Assembly: GCF_027942865.1 (NCBI RefSeq)
Contig: NC_134520.1
Coordinates: 1,486,501-1,550,500, forward strand
Direction: 5' to 3'
DNA from: Odontesthes bonariensis
Taxonomy: Eukaryota > Chordata > Actinopteri > Atheriniformes > Atherinopsidae
Length of the DNA: 64,000 nt
Shown here: one piece after another, positions 45,134 through 59,172 of the stretch
Numbering within the stretch: the stretch's first letter is position 1
Layout of the letters: every line of letters starts with the position of its first letter
The notes under the pieces: generated by a model
The model's database searches: none
Told to the model about the DNA's origin: nothing
Seen by the model: the letters and a program-made list of their open reading frames with translations, nothing else
Position numbers and translations under genes: made by a program

Positions 45134-47973
45134 ATGCCGAGGAAAGGTATTCGTTCTCGGGCTCAGAAGCTGAGGTGGCAGAAGGAGAAAGACTCTCCGA
45201 GTGAACAAGCTGAAGGTATGGGCTCTCAGAGCAGCAACCTGGTGTCACACCAGCTTTCTTATGCTGAGGTTGTACAGAGAGGACGTCCCAGTGATGGTAT
45301 GTGTGTTGGAGAGTCTTCTGCTGGACAGCAGGTAGACAGCAGAGGTCAGAGTGCAGTTTCTGATGGGAACACCGGCATGAATGCTTTCCAGCAGGTAAAG
45401 CAGAGTGTACCTCAGGCATCTTATGCTGACATGGTGAAGAGAGGACGTGATGCAGCTGGAGCGTCTCAGCAGCACAGTGTGATTGTGGAACCTCAGCCGT
45501 CAGTGACACATGTCTGTGCCTCACGCAGTCAGGCCTCATTAAAATATGGGAAATACAGGAACAGTCAGTGTGTGGCCAACAGTTTGGTGTTTCTGTCCTT
45601 TCTTCATGAACATGAAGGAATTAGCAGAGCAGATCTGGACCTAGTCCTGGATAAAGGTGATGCTGTGTACAGACAGGCCAGAGAAAGGTTTCCTAACAGT
45701 GTCCATTTGGCATCGGATGAACTTCCAGATGAAGTTAGTGCACGCAGGTCAAAGTATCAGGTGGACCTGACTCAGCTGTCTGTGTATGGAACATTTGGAG
45801 GTGGAGAGAGGCTTCTCAGCCTTGAGCACGGACTGAGCTTTTTGTCATCAGATGTACAGTACGGGCTGCTGATCATGGCAGGGTTATGTGTCGCAGTTTT
45901 CAGATGCAGATCTGGTCTGTACGGATACTTTGACCCACACTCCAGGAACAAAGATGGACTGCCAATGTCCTCCAGGCGGTTGAGCTTTGGTACTGCTGTG
46001 ATGCTGAAATTCCCACATCTGACTGACATGATTGACAGGATCAAGTTGTGCTACACAATGTTTGACATCCAGTCATCTTGTATGTATGAACTCAAGCCTC
46101 TGTCATTTCACTGTGTGAACACATCCAACCAGAGAAACGCTGTTTCAGACACAGACTGCAGACACACAGCTGTTGATGCACCTCCGCTGTTACAGGAAGC
46201 TGTCAATGAATCCCAAACAGCCACTGACCAGTCTCAGAACATTTCACCATCAACTGACACAAATGTTGAAGTGACAACGTTCCCATCACAGAATGAGCCA
46301 AACGTATCTGCCTCAGTGTTGCCCACTGTCCTTGATGATCTCTGTTGCAATGTTTTGCAGGAATTATCCACTGATATCACTTCTCCAGCATCTGTGAGAC
46401 AAGAACAGAACACAGTTCCTTGTGCCCAAATTGAACATGAACCATGTGGTGAAATCATTTGCCCTCCAAATGATGCTTCTCACAGTGGATCAAATATCTG
46501 TCACACTGATCCTCCAGATCATGTTTTGAAGGAAATCTCATGTAAACTGTCCAAACTTAGTAAACAGGGGAGGAGAAAAATGAAAAGGAGAATGATGGCA
46601 AGAAATACACCTCAGCAGAAAAAAGTGAATAAAAAAATGAGAGAAAGGGAAATGTATGCGTCTAATGAAATGCTGAGAGAAAAGAAAAGATCCCGCATCA
46701 GAATGTCATATCAAAAGAATGCAGAATTCAGAGAGAAACAAAAGGCATACATCAGGAGGTCTTATAGAGAAAAAGGATTCAGAGAGAAACAAAAGGCATA
46801 CATCAGGAGGTCTTACAGAGAAAAAGAAGGATACAAAGAGAAACAGAAGGCATATATCAGGAGGTCTTATAGAGAAAAAGAAGGATACAGAGAGAAACAG
46901 AAGGCATACATCAGGAGGTCTTATAGAGAAAAAGAAGGATTCAGAGAGAGACAAAAATCATACATCAGGAGATCTTATAGAGAAAAGGAAGGCTTTTCAC
47001 AAAGACAAAAGATGTACATAATAAACCGTTACAGACAGAGTGAAACCTTTCGACAGAGGCAGAGAAGTTATGTTACTCAACGTTATGCAAATGACAGAGT
47101 ATTCAGAATCAGACACAGACAAGTGATGAAAAACCTCATGAGAAACAGATACAGGAACAGTCATTCATTCAGGATGATGCATAACGTCAGATGTGCTGCG
47201 AGCATAAAGAGAAAATACAGACGAATGAACAGAAACACTCGGAGTGAAACAGAGACCAGAGAAACACAGAGTCTGCAACATGAGACAGTTGAGAACAGAT
47301 TGATCAATGAAGCCATAGCTGTGTTCAAATCTAACATTAAGGCTGGTCCCACTTATGTCTGCACTGTGTGCCATAAGGCCTCGTTTCCCAACCAGGTACA
47401 AGCCTGCACAAGGTCAAAGTATGACAAAAATCCTCACGTGGTTTCCCAATGTCTGACAGGAAAGTATGTTCACGTGTGTGATGAAGGCTGCAGAAATGAA
47501 GCCTGCACAGTTCCTGATGAGAGAAGGAAAGAGTGGATTTGTCACACCTGCCACGCTCATCTGAAAAAAGGACGCATGCCCAACCTCGCAGCAGCTAATA
47601 AACTGGAGTTGTCTGAAATTCCCAGCGAATTGTCAGATCTGAATATTCTGGAAAGACATTTGATCGCTAAATGTATTCCGTTTGCAAAGATCATTCCTCT
47701 TCCAAGAGGCAGACAAAGACTGATCAGGGGAAATGTTGTGTGTGTGCCATCTGAGGTCCAGGAAACAGTCAATGCATTACCCAGGCTGAGGAGCGAGTCT
47801 CAGGTGATGAGGGTGAAACTGAAAAGACGTTTGTCTTACAGAGGGCATCAGCTGTTTCAGACAGTAACCTGGTCTAAACTAGTGTCTGCATTAATGAAGC
47901 TGAAGCAGGTTCATCCAGAGTATCAGGACGTTACCATCAGAGATGAAGCTGAACTCTGTGACCCAACGCTTCC

Positions 47974-48005
<32 letters not shown>

Positions 48006-51000
48006 TTAGCATGGGGGAGCAGGACTATGATGAAGCAGATCTGATGCAAATTGACATGTGTGAGAGAAATGCACTGTGTGAGGCAGAAAATGATCAGGAC
48101 GGTGAATGTGAACAACCACAGCAGCAGAGAGATGATGGAGACGAAGGTGATCTGCCAAATGGAGGGTTTGCTTTAGAATCATGCCTTCAGCCTCTTGACA
48201 TATCAGAAGAGATCCTCTGTTACAGTGATAGCACTTACTGTGTGGCTCCTGCACAAAGAAATAGTCCAGTTAGCTTCTTCAGGACTCCACATTTGGAATC
48301 AATGTCATTCCCTGTACAATTTCCCACGGGTGAGAACACACTGGACCAAATGAGACTCATTAAAGTCAGTCCAAGTGGATATTTCAAGTCACGGCTTTTT
48401 AATGTGGATGACCGTTTTGCCAGAGACCCAAACTACTTGTTCTTTGCACAGTTTGTGATAGAGATACACATCGCTAATAACAGCATGACGATACAGCTGA
48501 GAAAAGGGAAAACTAGGACCAGAGATGGACGCAGTATAACCTCAGGCATGTTACAAGACAAACGAGAGGTTGAGAGACTGGTGAGAAATAAAGATGCAGT
48601 CAGATTCATGCAGCCACTCAGAGGGACTCCAGTATACTGGGAGAGAACCACTAAAGATCTGTTTGCCATGATCAGACAGTTGGGAACTCCCACGTTCTTC
48701 TGCACATTTTCAGCTGCTGAATTCAGATGGCCTGAAGTGATTGAAGCAATAAAGAGACAGCAGGGTGAAGAGGTTGATTTTGAATCTCTGGACTGGACTG
48801 CAAAGTGTGAGATTCTGCGCTCCAACCCCGTCACCTGCATGCGTTTGTTTGATAAGCGAGTTGAGGCCCTGTTCAGAGATCTGCTGCTCTCAGATGCTCA
48901 GCCACTGGGGAAAGTGATCGACTTTTTCTACAGAGTTGAGTTTCAGCACAGAGGAAGCCCACATATTCATGCAATGCTTTGGGTTGATGGAGCACCTGAA
49001 CTGGATGTTTGTGATGATCAGACTGTGTGTGATTTTGTAGACAGATACATCTCAGCACAACTACCTGACCCAGAAACACAACCTGAACTGTTCAAGAAAG
49101 TCTCTGAAGTTCAGAAGCACAGTAAGAACCACACGAGGAGTTGCTTCAAGAGTGTGAACTCTGGTTGTCGGTTTGGTTTTCCAAAGCCGCCCTGCACAAA
49201 CACAATGATCACAAGACCTGATGAGGGTGAGAACACTGGAACTGCAAAGAGCAAACTCAGACCTCTGCTGCAGCTGCTGAATGAACCTGAAGCGGCTTCC
49301 TTGAGTCTAGAGCAGGTCCTCTCTCGATGCAACTTGACACTGGCCGAGTATGAAAGGTACCTTCAGAGTCTGAACAGAAAGACCGCAATCTACCTGAAGC
49401 GTGATCCCAAAGACTGCTGGATAAACGGGTACAACCCACATCTGCTTGAAGCCTGGGACAGTAACATCGATGTGTCCTTCATTCTGAATGCTTACTCGTG
49501 TATACAGTATCTGACTAAATACATCACAAAGAAGGAAAGTGGTCTGTCAGAGTACCTGAAAACTGTCATGGAGAATTCCAACATGGACAGAGTTAACGAG
49601 TGTGATGAGATGAGAGCTGTCATGCAGGCTTACTCCAAAAAGAGAGAGATCAGTGCTCAGGAGTGTGTGACTCGTGCGTGTGGAATAAAGATGAAGAAGT
49701 GCTCACGCAGTGTTGTGTTCATTCCCACTGATGACAACCCAGTGAAAATGAGTCGCCCCATGTCATTCTTGGAGGACACCCCGTCAGAGTCTTGTAATGT
49801 CTGGATGACGAGTTTGAGTGACAAATACAAAGCCAGACCCGAGACCCCAGAGTATGAGGAGATGTGCTTGGCTGATTTTGCTGCTAGCTGCAGGTTTGTC
49901 AGTGCAGACCACTCAAAGCGGGATGGTGTTTCACCACTTCTGAATGAGCTGGGATTTGTCCAAAGGCGGAAGAATGATAAGCCCTCTGTCATCAGATATT
50001 ACCAATGTTCCAAGGAGAAGCACCCCGAGCAGTTTTATGCCAGATTACTGAGACTGTACCTTCCTCACCGATCCGAGTATGAAATACGGAGTGCCGATCT
50101 TCCAACCTACGAGTCTTTTTACAACTCTGGCTGGGTCCAGCTGCCAGGCTCAAACCGTCCTGAGAGCGTGAAAAGCATCATACAAACAAACAGAGACAAA
50201 TATGAGAGAAACACTGAGGAGATTGAGAATGCACTTGTAGAGTTTGAGGAGAGCAGAGACCATGTGATGGATGAATGGTGTAATCTGGCTCCTGAATCTG
50301 AAGTTGTGAGGTTGCCCTGTGATGATGATCTGCAGCAAAGAGAGCCAGACGATGAGCAGGAAAATGTGCCCGACTATTGTCCAGAGTCTGCTGCTGTGAC
50401 AGAAATGAGAGCCATCAGAGAACCCCCCGCTGTGGATCCAGCTGTGCTGCGGCAGATGTATCAGAACCTGAACCAGAAGCAGGCCTGTGTGTTCCATGCT
50501 ATCAGAGACTGGTGTATTAAACTTGTGTGTGGCCTAAATCCAGAGCAGTTTTTCTTTTATGTCAACGGTGGTGCAGGAACAGGAAAGTCCCACCTGATAA
50601 AATGCATTTACTCAGAGGCATCTAAGATACTGAGCAAACTGCAGCTATATTCAGAGGAGTTTGACATATCAAACCCAACTGTTTTACTGTCTTCTTTCAC
50701 TGGAACTGCAGCTTTCAACATCTGTGGCACAACACTGCACTCTCTGCTGAAGCTTCCACGCAGTCTGAAACCACCAATCCAAGGACTCGGTAACCAACTG
50801 GATGAACTCAGATCTGAACTTTTTAATGCTCAAATCCTCATTATCGATGAGATCTCCATGGTTTCAAAGCCTCTTTTTGCTTATGTGGACGCACGACTGA
50901 AACAGATCAAAGGCAATCAGAGAGCGTTTGGTGGAATGTCAGTTTTAGCTGTTGGGGATTTCTATCAGCTGCCGCCTGTGCGCCAGTCTAAACCTCTGTG

Positions 51001-52600
51001 TGTACACGACCCAGCAGATATTGACCTGTGGCAGGAACATTTTCAGATGATCACTCTGACTGAGATCATGAGACAGAAGGATGATGTTGCCTTTGCAGAC
51101 GTGCTGAACAGGATTCGGGTGAAACCAAAGGCAGACGAGCTGTCTCAGGCTGACAGAGATTTGTTGTCACAGGCCATCACTGAACCAGCTCTTTGTCCCA
51201 CTGAGGTTCTGCACATTTTCCCCACCAATAAGTTGGTTGATGAACACAACTCAGCAACACTGGCTTTGTTCCATTCCAACATTATCACGATCGACGCAGA
51301 TGACTTCCAGAAAGATCCCCGAACAGGCAGAATGGCCCGTAAAGACACACCATGTAAGGGAGGCCGAAATGAGTTAGCCGACACTCTGAAAGTTGCTGAA
51401 GGTGCTCGTGTCATGCTCACCAGAAACTTTGACATTCAGAACGGTCTGGTTAACGGGGCTTTTGCCACACTGATGTGCATAGTGACTTCTGAGGATGATC
51501 AACACATCACTAAGCTGGGCCTGAGGATGGATAATCAGACAGGTGGGGCAAGAATCCAGAGTGGAGCTCCAGAATCCGCCAATCTGGTTTACATCGAGAG
51601 AGCAGAGGAGAAGCTGAAACAGAACGGAGTGGTACGTAGACAGTTTCCTGTGAGGCTGGCGTTCTCCTGCACTGTCCATAAAACCCAGGGCCTCACAACA
51701 CATGCAGCTGTGGTGTCCCTGCAGAAAGTCTTTGAAGCAGGTATGGCTTATGTAGCTCTCAGCAGGGTGACGTCTCTCAGTGGGCTGTATTTACTGGATT
51801 TGGATGAGAAGAAAATATACGCCAATACTGAAGTGACCGCAGCGCTCCAGACCATGAGACAAGCCGATGTGGATCACATGATGCCTCTTCTTCAGGTGAG
51901 AGAAACAGTAAACAGGCCCGACACTCTGACTCTTGTTCACCACAACACAGAGGGACTGCCATCTCACATCGGTGACATCAGGAGACATCATGAGCTGTGC
52001 CTGGCAGATGTCCTGTGTCTGACAGAAACTCACCTGCAGGGCTCCTTTGTCGCAGACAGTCTGCATCTAGACGGCTACAACATGTTCAAGCGCAACAGAC
52101 ACACGTCCTACACTCAGTATCCTCAGATGGCCAGCAGAGCAGGTGGCGGGGTTGTTGTCTATGTGAGAAAACACATTCAGGTGCGTGAGAGACAGTTTTT
52201 GCATAATGTGACTGATCTGGAGTTTGTGGCTTTGAAGGTTGAGGCTCCAGTCTGTGCAGTGATTGCAGCTGTGTACAGACCTCCTGACTACAGTCTGAGA
52301 CCGTTCCTGGAGAACCTGGGAAGCCTTTTGGATGCACTAGAGGTATTGGACTGTCACCCTGTTATTGTGTGTGGAGACTTCAGTGAGAATCAGCTACTCA
52401 GGTCAACAAAGCCAATTCTAGATCTGTTTCAGTCTAAGGGATATGTTCAGCTGATCACCTCTGCCACCACAGACAAGAACACACTGCTTGACCTTATTTT
52501 CATTTCCCAGCCACAGCGATGTCTCCACTCAGGTGTCATGAGAACCTATTACAGCTATCACAATCCAGTGTTCTGTGTCCTGTCCACCAGGGAACCATGA
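45134..52600 (+). CDS. Helentron transposase, C76/OTU-Rep-helicase-endonuclease, copy B
   Basis: This 2488-codon uninterrupted frame is nearly identical to the copy A protein. Length differences come from four extra residues (QTAT) near 360, one extra 18-residue repeat (532-620, five units against four) and a shorter acidic run. Protease triad candidates are C146, D267, H269. Rep HUH is H1277/H1279 with tyrosines Y1459/Y1463. Walker A is 1812-1819 and the DE pair 1905-1906. In the endonuclease the GDFN motif reads GDFS (D2415, S2417) and SDH reads SYH, so this copy has two altered catalytic motifs while Rep and helicase look intact. It could supply replication functions for non-autonomous relatives if expressed. 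Confidence 0.93.
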
Positions 52601-52661
52601 AGTGGTCGGTGAGTCTTCAAGTTCAAGGTTTGGTTTATGCCTGTTACACTATTTCTGTATT

Positions 52662-53775
52662 GTAAGATTTGGTATGGTCACAAACGGTATGTTTAATAAT
52701 GTCACGGTAAGATGTACTATGGTAGGTTTCAATGTGGTAAGATTTGGTATGGTCACTAACGGTATGTTTAATAATGTCACGGTAAGATGTAATATGGTAG
52801 GTTTCAATGTGGTAAGATTTGGTATTGTCACTAACGGTATGTTTAATAATGTCACGGTAAGATGTAATATGGTAGGTTTCAATGTGGTAAGATTTGGTGT
52901 GGTCACTAACGTTATGTTTAATAATGTCACGGTAAGATGTGATATGGTAGGTTTCAATGTGGTAAGATTTGGTATGGTCACTAACGGTATGGTTAAGAAT
53001 GTCACGGTAAGATGTACTATGGTAGGTTTCAATGTGGTAAGATTTGGTATTGTCACTAACGGTATGTTTAATAATGTCAAGGTAAGATGTAATATGGTAG
53101 GTTTCAATGTGGTAAGATTTGGTATGGTCACTAACGGTATGTTTAATAATGTCACGGTAAGATGTAGGTTTCAATGTGGTAAGATTTGGTATGGTCACTA
53201 ACGGTATGTTTAATAATGTCAAGGTAAGATGTGATATGGTAGGTTTCAATGTGGTAAGATTTGGTATGGTCACTAACGGTATGTTTAATAATGTCACGGT
53301 AAGATGTAGGTTTCAATGTGGTAAGATTTGGTATGGTCACTAACGGTATGTTTAATAATGTCACGGTAAGATGTAGGTTTCAATGTGGTAAGATTTGGTA
53401 TGGTCACTAACGGTATGTTTAATAATGTCACGGTAAGATGTAATATGGTAGGTTTCAATGTGGTAAGATTTGGTATTGTCACTAACGGTATGTTTAATAA
53501 TGTCACGGTAAGATGTACTATGGTAGGTTTCAATGTGGTAAGATTTGGTATGGTCACTAACGGTATGTTTAATAATGTCACGGTAAGATGTACTATGGTA
53601 GGTTTCAATGTGGTAAGATTTGGTATGGTCACTAACGGTATGTTTAATAATGTCACGGTAAGATGTAATATGGTAGGTTTCAATGTGGTAAGATTTGGTA
53701 TGGTCACTAACGGTATGGTTAATAATGTCATGGTAAGATGTAATATGGTAGGTTTCAATGTGGTAAGATTTGGTA
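52662..53775 (+). repeat. 75-bp minisatellite after transposase, copy B
   Basis: This is the same array as in copy A, expanded to about 15 units: twelve of 75 bp and three of 67 bp, each of the latter missing the same 8 bp (aatatggt). The spacing of unit starts (52662 to 53763, 1101 bp) fits this count exactly. Units carry scattered substitutions and are less uniform than those in copy A. Confidence 0.93.
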
Positions 53776-53826
53776 TTATGGGTCATAATTATTTATAAAG
53801 ACAAGGATTTTCTAGGTATTGAACAC

Positions 53827-53985
53827 GTTGTGGTCTGTGCATTTATCTGGGTGGGTTGGGTCAGGATTGATAAATGCACAGGCCACAACTGTCTGAGCAG
53901 CTCTATAAAAGCTGCTACCTTTACCACAACATAGATGCAACATCAGAAAGCATGAGCTACACCTAGAACTCGTGCTTTCTGATGT
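53827..53985 (+). other. hairpins 1 and 2, copy B
   Basis: Hairpin 1 has arms 53827-53847 and 53869-53889. Hairpin 2 has arms 53940-53956 and 53969-53985. The arm sequences match copy A, as does the spacing. Confidence 0.85.
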
Positions 53986-54016
53986 ACCAATAACATATAC
54001 CAGCTGATACCCCACT

Positions 54017-54053
54017 GGGGTGGGGGGAAAGGTGGGTTGGGGGTGGGGTGGGC
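54017..54053 (+). other. G-quadruplex-type G-run, copy B
   Basis: This is the counterpart of 14247-14285. Only the last pair of G's is changed (gggcgatt), so the four-run pattern is kept. Confidence 0.75.
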
Positions 54054-54622
54054 GATTAAAGAATTGTAACTCTACTACACCTAAAACTGTTTAGATGTTC
54101 AGATCTGTTTCCTCCAGACAGGAGACTTGTTCTCCTGTATCCTCCATGACAACATCCTCCAGCACCAAGTCCAGCACAACAACACACACTTCTACATCAT
54201 CCTGATGAACTGTCAGCCTAAACCAGAGCCATCACAGAGAAATGTGCACCCTGCCACCCCAGTCTTTCTGCAAAGCAGAGGACAAAATGGCCCCTGTTAA
54301 CCCTCACCTGACCACCTGGCTGACCCTGAGAAAATCCACCCATCATGCTGCCCCAGACCACCAGCAACAGGGAACTGCTGCCTCATACAGAGACATGTCT
54401 TCCTCCTGCCAGTGACCAGGGTTCTTCTCAGCTGACAGAAGGTAGAGTGGAGATCTTCTCTTTGGAAAGACAAACATTCACTTCATTCCTCTGAGTATGC
54501 TGTGTTTATTCATCTGTTGATATCATTCTTATGAATCCATTGTTTCATATTACAGATCCCAGTATCTAATTCACTGTTCCATTGTTTTTCTGTAGGCCTT
54601 CCTCTCCTGTGAATCCTTCATA

Positions 54623-54712
54623 GCTGAGACCCTCACAGCTGAGACCCTCACAGCTGAGACAGCTGAGACACTCACAGCTGAGACCCTCACAGCTGAGACC
54701 CTCACAGCTGAG
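54623..54712 (+). repeat. 15-bp minisatellite gctgagaccctcaca, copy B
   Basis: This is an expanded version of the array at 14841. On the minus strand it reads as a Cys/Glu/Gly/Leu/Ser repeat, which I regard as meaningless. Confidence 0.75.
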
Positions 54713-55427
54713 CAGAAAGTTAACATCAACACTTGTGAAACAGCTCACTGACAGGAGATGTTTTGTGCTCTGCAGCACTGTTCCAGGTATATGCTTATCA
54801 TGCATCATGTGACCGTTCTACTTGTGTTTTTCAAATCAAATCAATCAAATATAATTTAAAGACTAAAGTTCATGACAATATTTTTGTCTGCTGTTGTGTC
54901 CTCAGGTTCAGTTCCATCTTCATGCCTGCATGTCATCATCTTCCTTCCTAAAAATACTCCTGTTTCCTCTGGAAGGACTGCACCCATCTCTCCAGTGTTG
55001 CAGCGGACACTGAGCAGGTACATGGAAGCAGCAGCTCAGCAGCCAGTGAAAATGAAGAAGGTCACATGGTGACAACACTTTCCATCTTCACATTGACTCT
55101 GTGCTCCTCTGACTCTTTAGTTTGCACCATCAGCTTCAACAAACAGCAACCGCATCAAACTGAACTGTGGACAAAATGGAGGACTCTGAGGAACACCGCT
55201 CATTTGATCCTGTCCATCTGTGGAAATGTGAACGTTCCTTTCATGTTTCAGAACAATGTATCAGTGTTTTTCTCCATCATGTTTCCTCATGTCTGTCACT
55301 GTTCAGCAGAAACTTTGACTACTTCAGATGTCACGTGCAAATGTGCTCATGAGCACCAGAGAACTGATTTAGTCGTACTCACAGCAGGAATAAGACAGGA
55401 CTCCCACACAGGCTGTGCTGAGTCATT

Positions 55428-55464
55428 ATGGAGAGCATTCCTGATATTTGGGAATGCTCTCCAT
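55428..55464 (+). other. 14-bp perfect hairpin, copy B
   Basis: This is the counterpart of 15605-15641, with both arms and loop unchanged. Confidence 0.85.
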
Positions 55465-55787
55465 GATGTCCACCTGATCAACTTTCCACCATGTGGAAAC
55501 CAATAATAGCAGAACAGTTGATAGAAAATTATATTTGGCCAATTTAAAGACCCAAAAAATTGCAAATAGATGAAATGACAAACTTTTTAAATGAACACAC
55601 AATTGAGTAAATCCTGTCTTAGTGCGGGGTATCAGCTGGTATTTTGGTTTTGGGAAATATTTTTTGTTACAATAGATATTCATATTAGTAGTTTTTTAAG
55701 TTTTCTTTTCTGTAAAAATATTAACATAAGATATTTGTCTGACAATTTTACTGTTTGAACATAATATAACTTTGAATTTTCTTTGCA

Positions 55788-55900
<113 letters not shown>

Positions 55901-56184
55901 CTGATAATTGACATTATTTGCAATCCATAATACTTAGAAATGAAAACATGCTTTTGTAATTTAAGTGTTCTTGAGGTTTTGTAATTATGTAGGCTACATA
56001 TTAACATATCAATGAACAAATCTGTTGTATTCTATTTAAATGTTTGCTATGCATTGAAAAACAAGTACTGTGTCGCCTTCATAAACACTGAACAATCATT
56101 AATCTTACTGGACTTGTAATCATTACACTTTCGTCTTTTAAATGTCATTTCAACTTCAAACTCCTGTTTCTTCTCAGCCTATTT

Positions 56185-56475
56185 TTGCTTCCATAGCTCC
56201 TTCAGCTTTTAGCTTATTTTAGCTTCTTCAGCTCTTTTAGCTTCTTTTAGCTTCTTTAGCTCATTCAGCATTTATAGCTTATTCAGCTGTGTTAGCTTCT
56301 TTTAGCTTCTTTAGCTCGTTTAGCTTTTAGCTTCTTCAGCTCCTTCAGCTCCTTCAGCTTTAGCTTCTTCAGCTCCTTCAGCTTGAGCTTCTTCAGCTCC
56401 TTTAGCTTTAGCTTCTTAAGTTACTCCAGCTTTAGCTTCTTCAGCTGTTTTAGCTTTTTTTTAGCTTCTTAAGAT
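56185..56475 (+). repeat. AGCTTC-type low-complexity array, tail of copy B
   Basis: This is the counterpart of 16352-16640, immediately before the terminal hairpin of copy B. Confidence 0.85.
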
Positions 56476-56510
56476 TTTTTAGCATGGTTGTTCAGCTCTT
56501 GCATTCTCAC

Positions 56511-56539
56511 AGCTGTTTCGCAGGAACAGCTCTTTCTAG
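56511..56539 (+). other. Helitron-like 3' terminus (hairpin + CTAG), copy B
   Basis: This has the same sequence and geometry as 16672-16700, with hairpin 56511-56531 and CTAG 56536-56539 followed by T. Confidence 0.6.
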
Positions 56540-57632
56540 TTATTATTATTATTCCGCCGTTTTTCGGCATTCAACTACTTCAGCATACTTTGAGCTATTT
56601 CAACAAATTTGGTATCAAAATGTTCAGCTCATTCAGCTCTTGATGGGAATGTATTTTTGGTGTTTGTAACTTTTCAACTTTTTAAGATATTAAGCTTTTT
56701 GTTCAACTTTTTTCCCATTGAAACTAATGTTAAATTTTCAAATCTCTTCAAATCCTTTCAAATCCTTTCAAATCTTTCAAATCTTAACTAGTTCAGCATA
56801 CTTTCAGCTAGAGACACCATTCAAATTTTAAAATGTTCATAAGACATTCAGCTATTACCAATTGTTTCATCTTTTAAAAATATTCAGCCAATTTTGAAAT
56901 ATGACAGTTTCAAAAATATGAAAATTAAGTTCTCCAAATCCTTATCTTTAAATCCTTTCAAATCCTTCAAAACCCTCAAATCTTTTCAAATCGTAACTGC
57001 TTCAGCATACTTTAACCTAGAGACACCATTCAAATTTTAAAATGTTCATAAGACATTCAGCTGTTACCAATTGTTTCATCTTTTAAAAATATTCAGCCAA
57101 TTTTGAAATATGACAGTTTAAAAAATATGAAAATGAAGTTCCTTCTTGGATTTTAGAGTGAGACATTTAGCAGTGCTGATAAGTTTCAACTTTTCAAACA
57201 AATTACTATAACTTTCATACAGTTTAACTGAGAGAAACAAATTATACCTTAAAATGTAGGAAAACTTGTCCTCTTTCAGCCAATGTAACTCTTAAAGAGC
57301 TCACATGGACAGATTTTGAACTATGAGCCTTTAAGCTTGAACAACTTGTCAAATTCTGAGGAAATCTGCCATTTTTGAATCAGCTTCAAGTGTTTCAAAC
57401 TGCTTGGATTTAAATATAGTTGACTCCACAGATGTAAAAGTACTTTGCTAAGTTCCTCTAAGCCTTCTGCTTCTAATGGTGTTAAAATAATTTTTCTTGC
57501 TGCTCAACTTTTCTCACAAGACGCGATAGAAGACAGTCTGCGCCTCAGATTTGTCCCGCGGCTGCAGCAGCTAGCTCTGTGTCTGTCTGTGTAGTCTTTA
57601 AGTAGGTCAAATGCACTTCCGGTTTAACACAA

Positions 57633-57700
57633 CGAAATGGCTTAATGGTAACACTATCAGCCTTTCGTGCAGGTGTCTCGGGTTCAATTCCCATTATGTC
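57633..57700 (+). other. tRNA-Glu-like sequence, copy B tail
   Basis: A box is 57638-57648 and B-box-like ggttcaattcc 57681-57691; the anticodon loop is unchanged. Confidence 0.55.
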
Positions 57701-59105
57701 AGATCAGATTTATAATTTTTTTTTTTTTTATAATTATTTAAGCATACTTTCAGCCATTTCAACTGTTTCTGGCTTAAATTTATCTTCAAATCCTTTGAAA
57801 TCCTTGAAATTCTTGAAATCCTTGAAATCCTTTCAAATCCTTTCAAATCTTAACTACTTCAGCATACTTAAAGCTATTTCAACAAATTTGGTATCAAAAT
57901 GTTCAGCTCTTTCAGCTCTTGATGGGAATGTATTTTTGGTGTTTGTAACTTTTCAACTTTTTAAGATATTAAGCTTTTTGTTCAACTTTTTCCCCATTAA
58001 AAGTAATGGTAAATCTTCAAATCCTTTCAAATCCTTTCAAATCCTTCAAATCTTAACTAGTTCAGCATATTTTCAGCTAGAAATACCATTCAACTTTTAA
58101 AATGTTCATAAGAAATTCAGCTATTACCAATTGTTTCACATTTTAAAAATATTCAGCCAATTTTGAAATATGACAGCTTCAAAAGTATGAAAATTAAGTT
58201 CTTCAAATCCTTATCTTCAAATCCTTTCAATTCCTTCCAATCCTTTCAAATCGTAACTGCGTCAGCATACTTTAACCTAGAGACACCATTCAAATTTTAA
58301 AATGTATAATAAGACATTCAGCTGTTACCAATTGTTTCATCTGTTAAAAATATTCAGCCAATTTTGAAATATGACAGTTTAAAAATATGAAAATGAAGTC
58401 CCTTCTTGGATTTTAGAGTGAGACATTCAGCAGTGCTGATAAGTTTCAACTTTTCAAAAAAATTACTATAACTTTCATACAGTTTAACTGGGAGAAACAA
58501 ATTATACCTTAAAATGTAGAAAACCTTGTCCTCTTTCAGCCAATGTAACTCCTAAAGAGCTCACATGGACAGATTTTGAACTATGAGCCTTTAAGCTTGA
58601 ACAACTTCTCAAAATCTGACGAAATCTGCCATTTTTGAATCAGCTTCAAGTGTTTCAAACTTCTCCGATTTAAATATAGTTGACTCCACAGATGTAAAAC
58701 TACTTTGCTAGGTTCCTCTAAGCCTTCTGCTTCTAATGGTGTTAAAATTATTTTTCTAGCTGCTCAACTTTTCTGACAAAACGTATTTGAAGTCAGTGTT
58801 CGGCATCATTTCTCTCCCGCGATCGGCGGGCGGCCGTCTCATCTTTCCATATATGTTGTGTGTGTTGAAACTGCTTCGATTTAAATATATTTAACTCCAC
58901 AGATGTAAAACTACTTTGCTAAGTTCCTCTAAGCCTTCTGCTTCTAATGGTATTAAAATAATCTTTGTAGCTGTTCTACTTTTGTCACAAGACGTGTTAG
59001 AAGACAGTCTGTGCCTCAGATTTGTTCCGCGGCTGCAGCAGCTTTGGACTGTGTCTGTCTGTGTAGTCTTTAAATAGGTCATATGCACCATTTATATGTC
59101 AGAAT

Positions 59106-59172
59106 AAAATGGCATAATACTAACAATAATGCTATTTTGTGCGTGTGATACGGGTTCAATCCCTAGTATGTC
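59106..59172 (+). other. degenerate tRNA-like sequence at copy B end
   Basis: Only a weak A-box-like tggcataatac and a good gggttcaatccc remain, and the middle is diverged (attttgtgcgtg). It is the last recognisable feature before the B-C junction. Confidence 0.4.

Larger units (their letters stand above)
53997..55642 (+). mobile_element. block between 17-bp inverted repeats, copy B (possible nested element)
   Basis: This is the same structure as 14227-15819, with arms 53997-54013 and 55626-55642 unchanged. It is longer because of extra 15-bp repeats near 54650 and a short duplication near 54165. Confidence 0.5.
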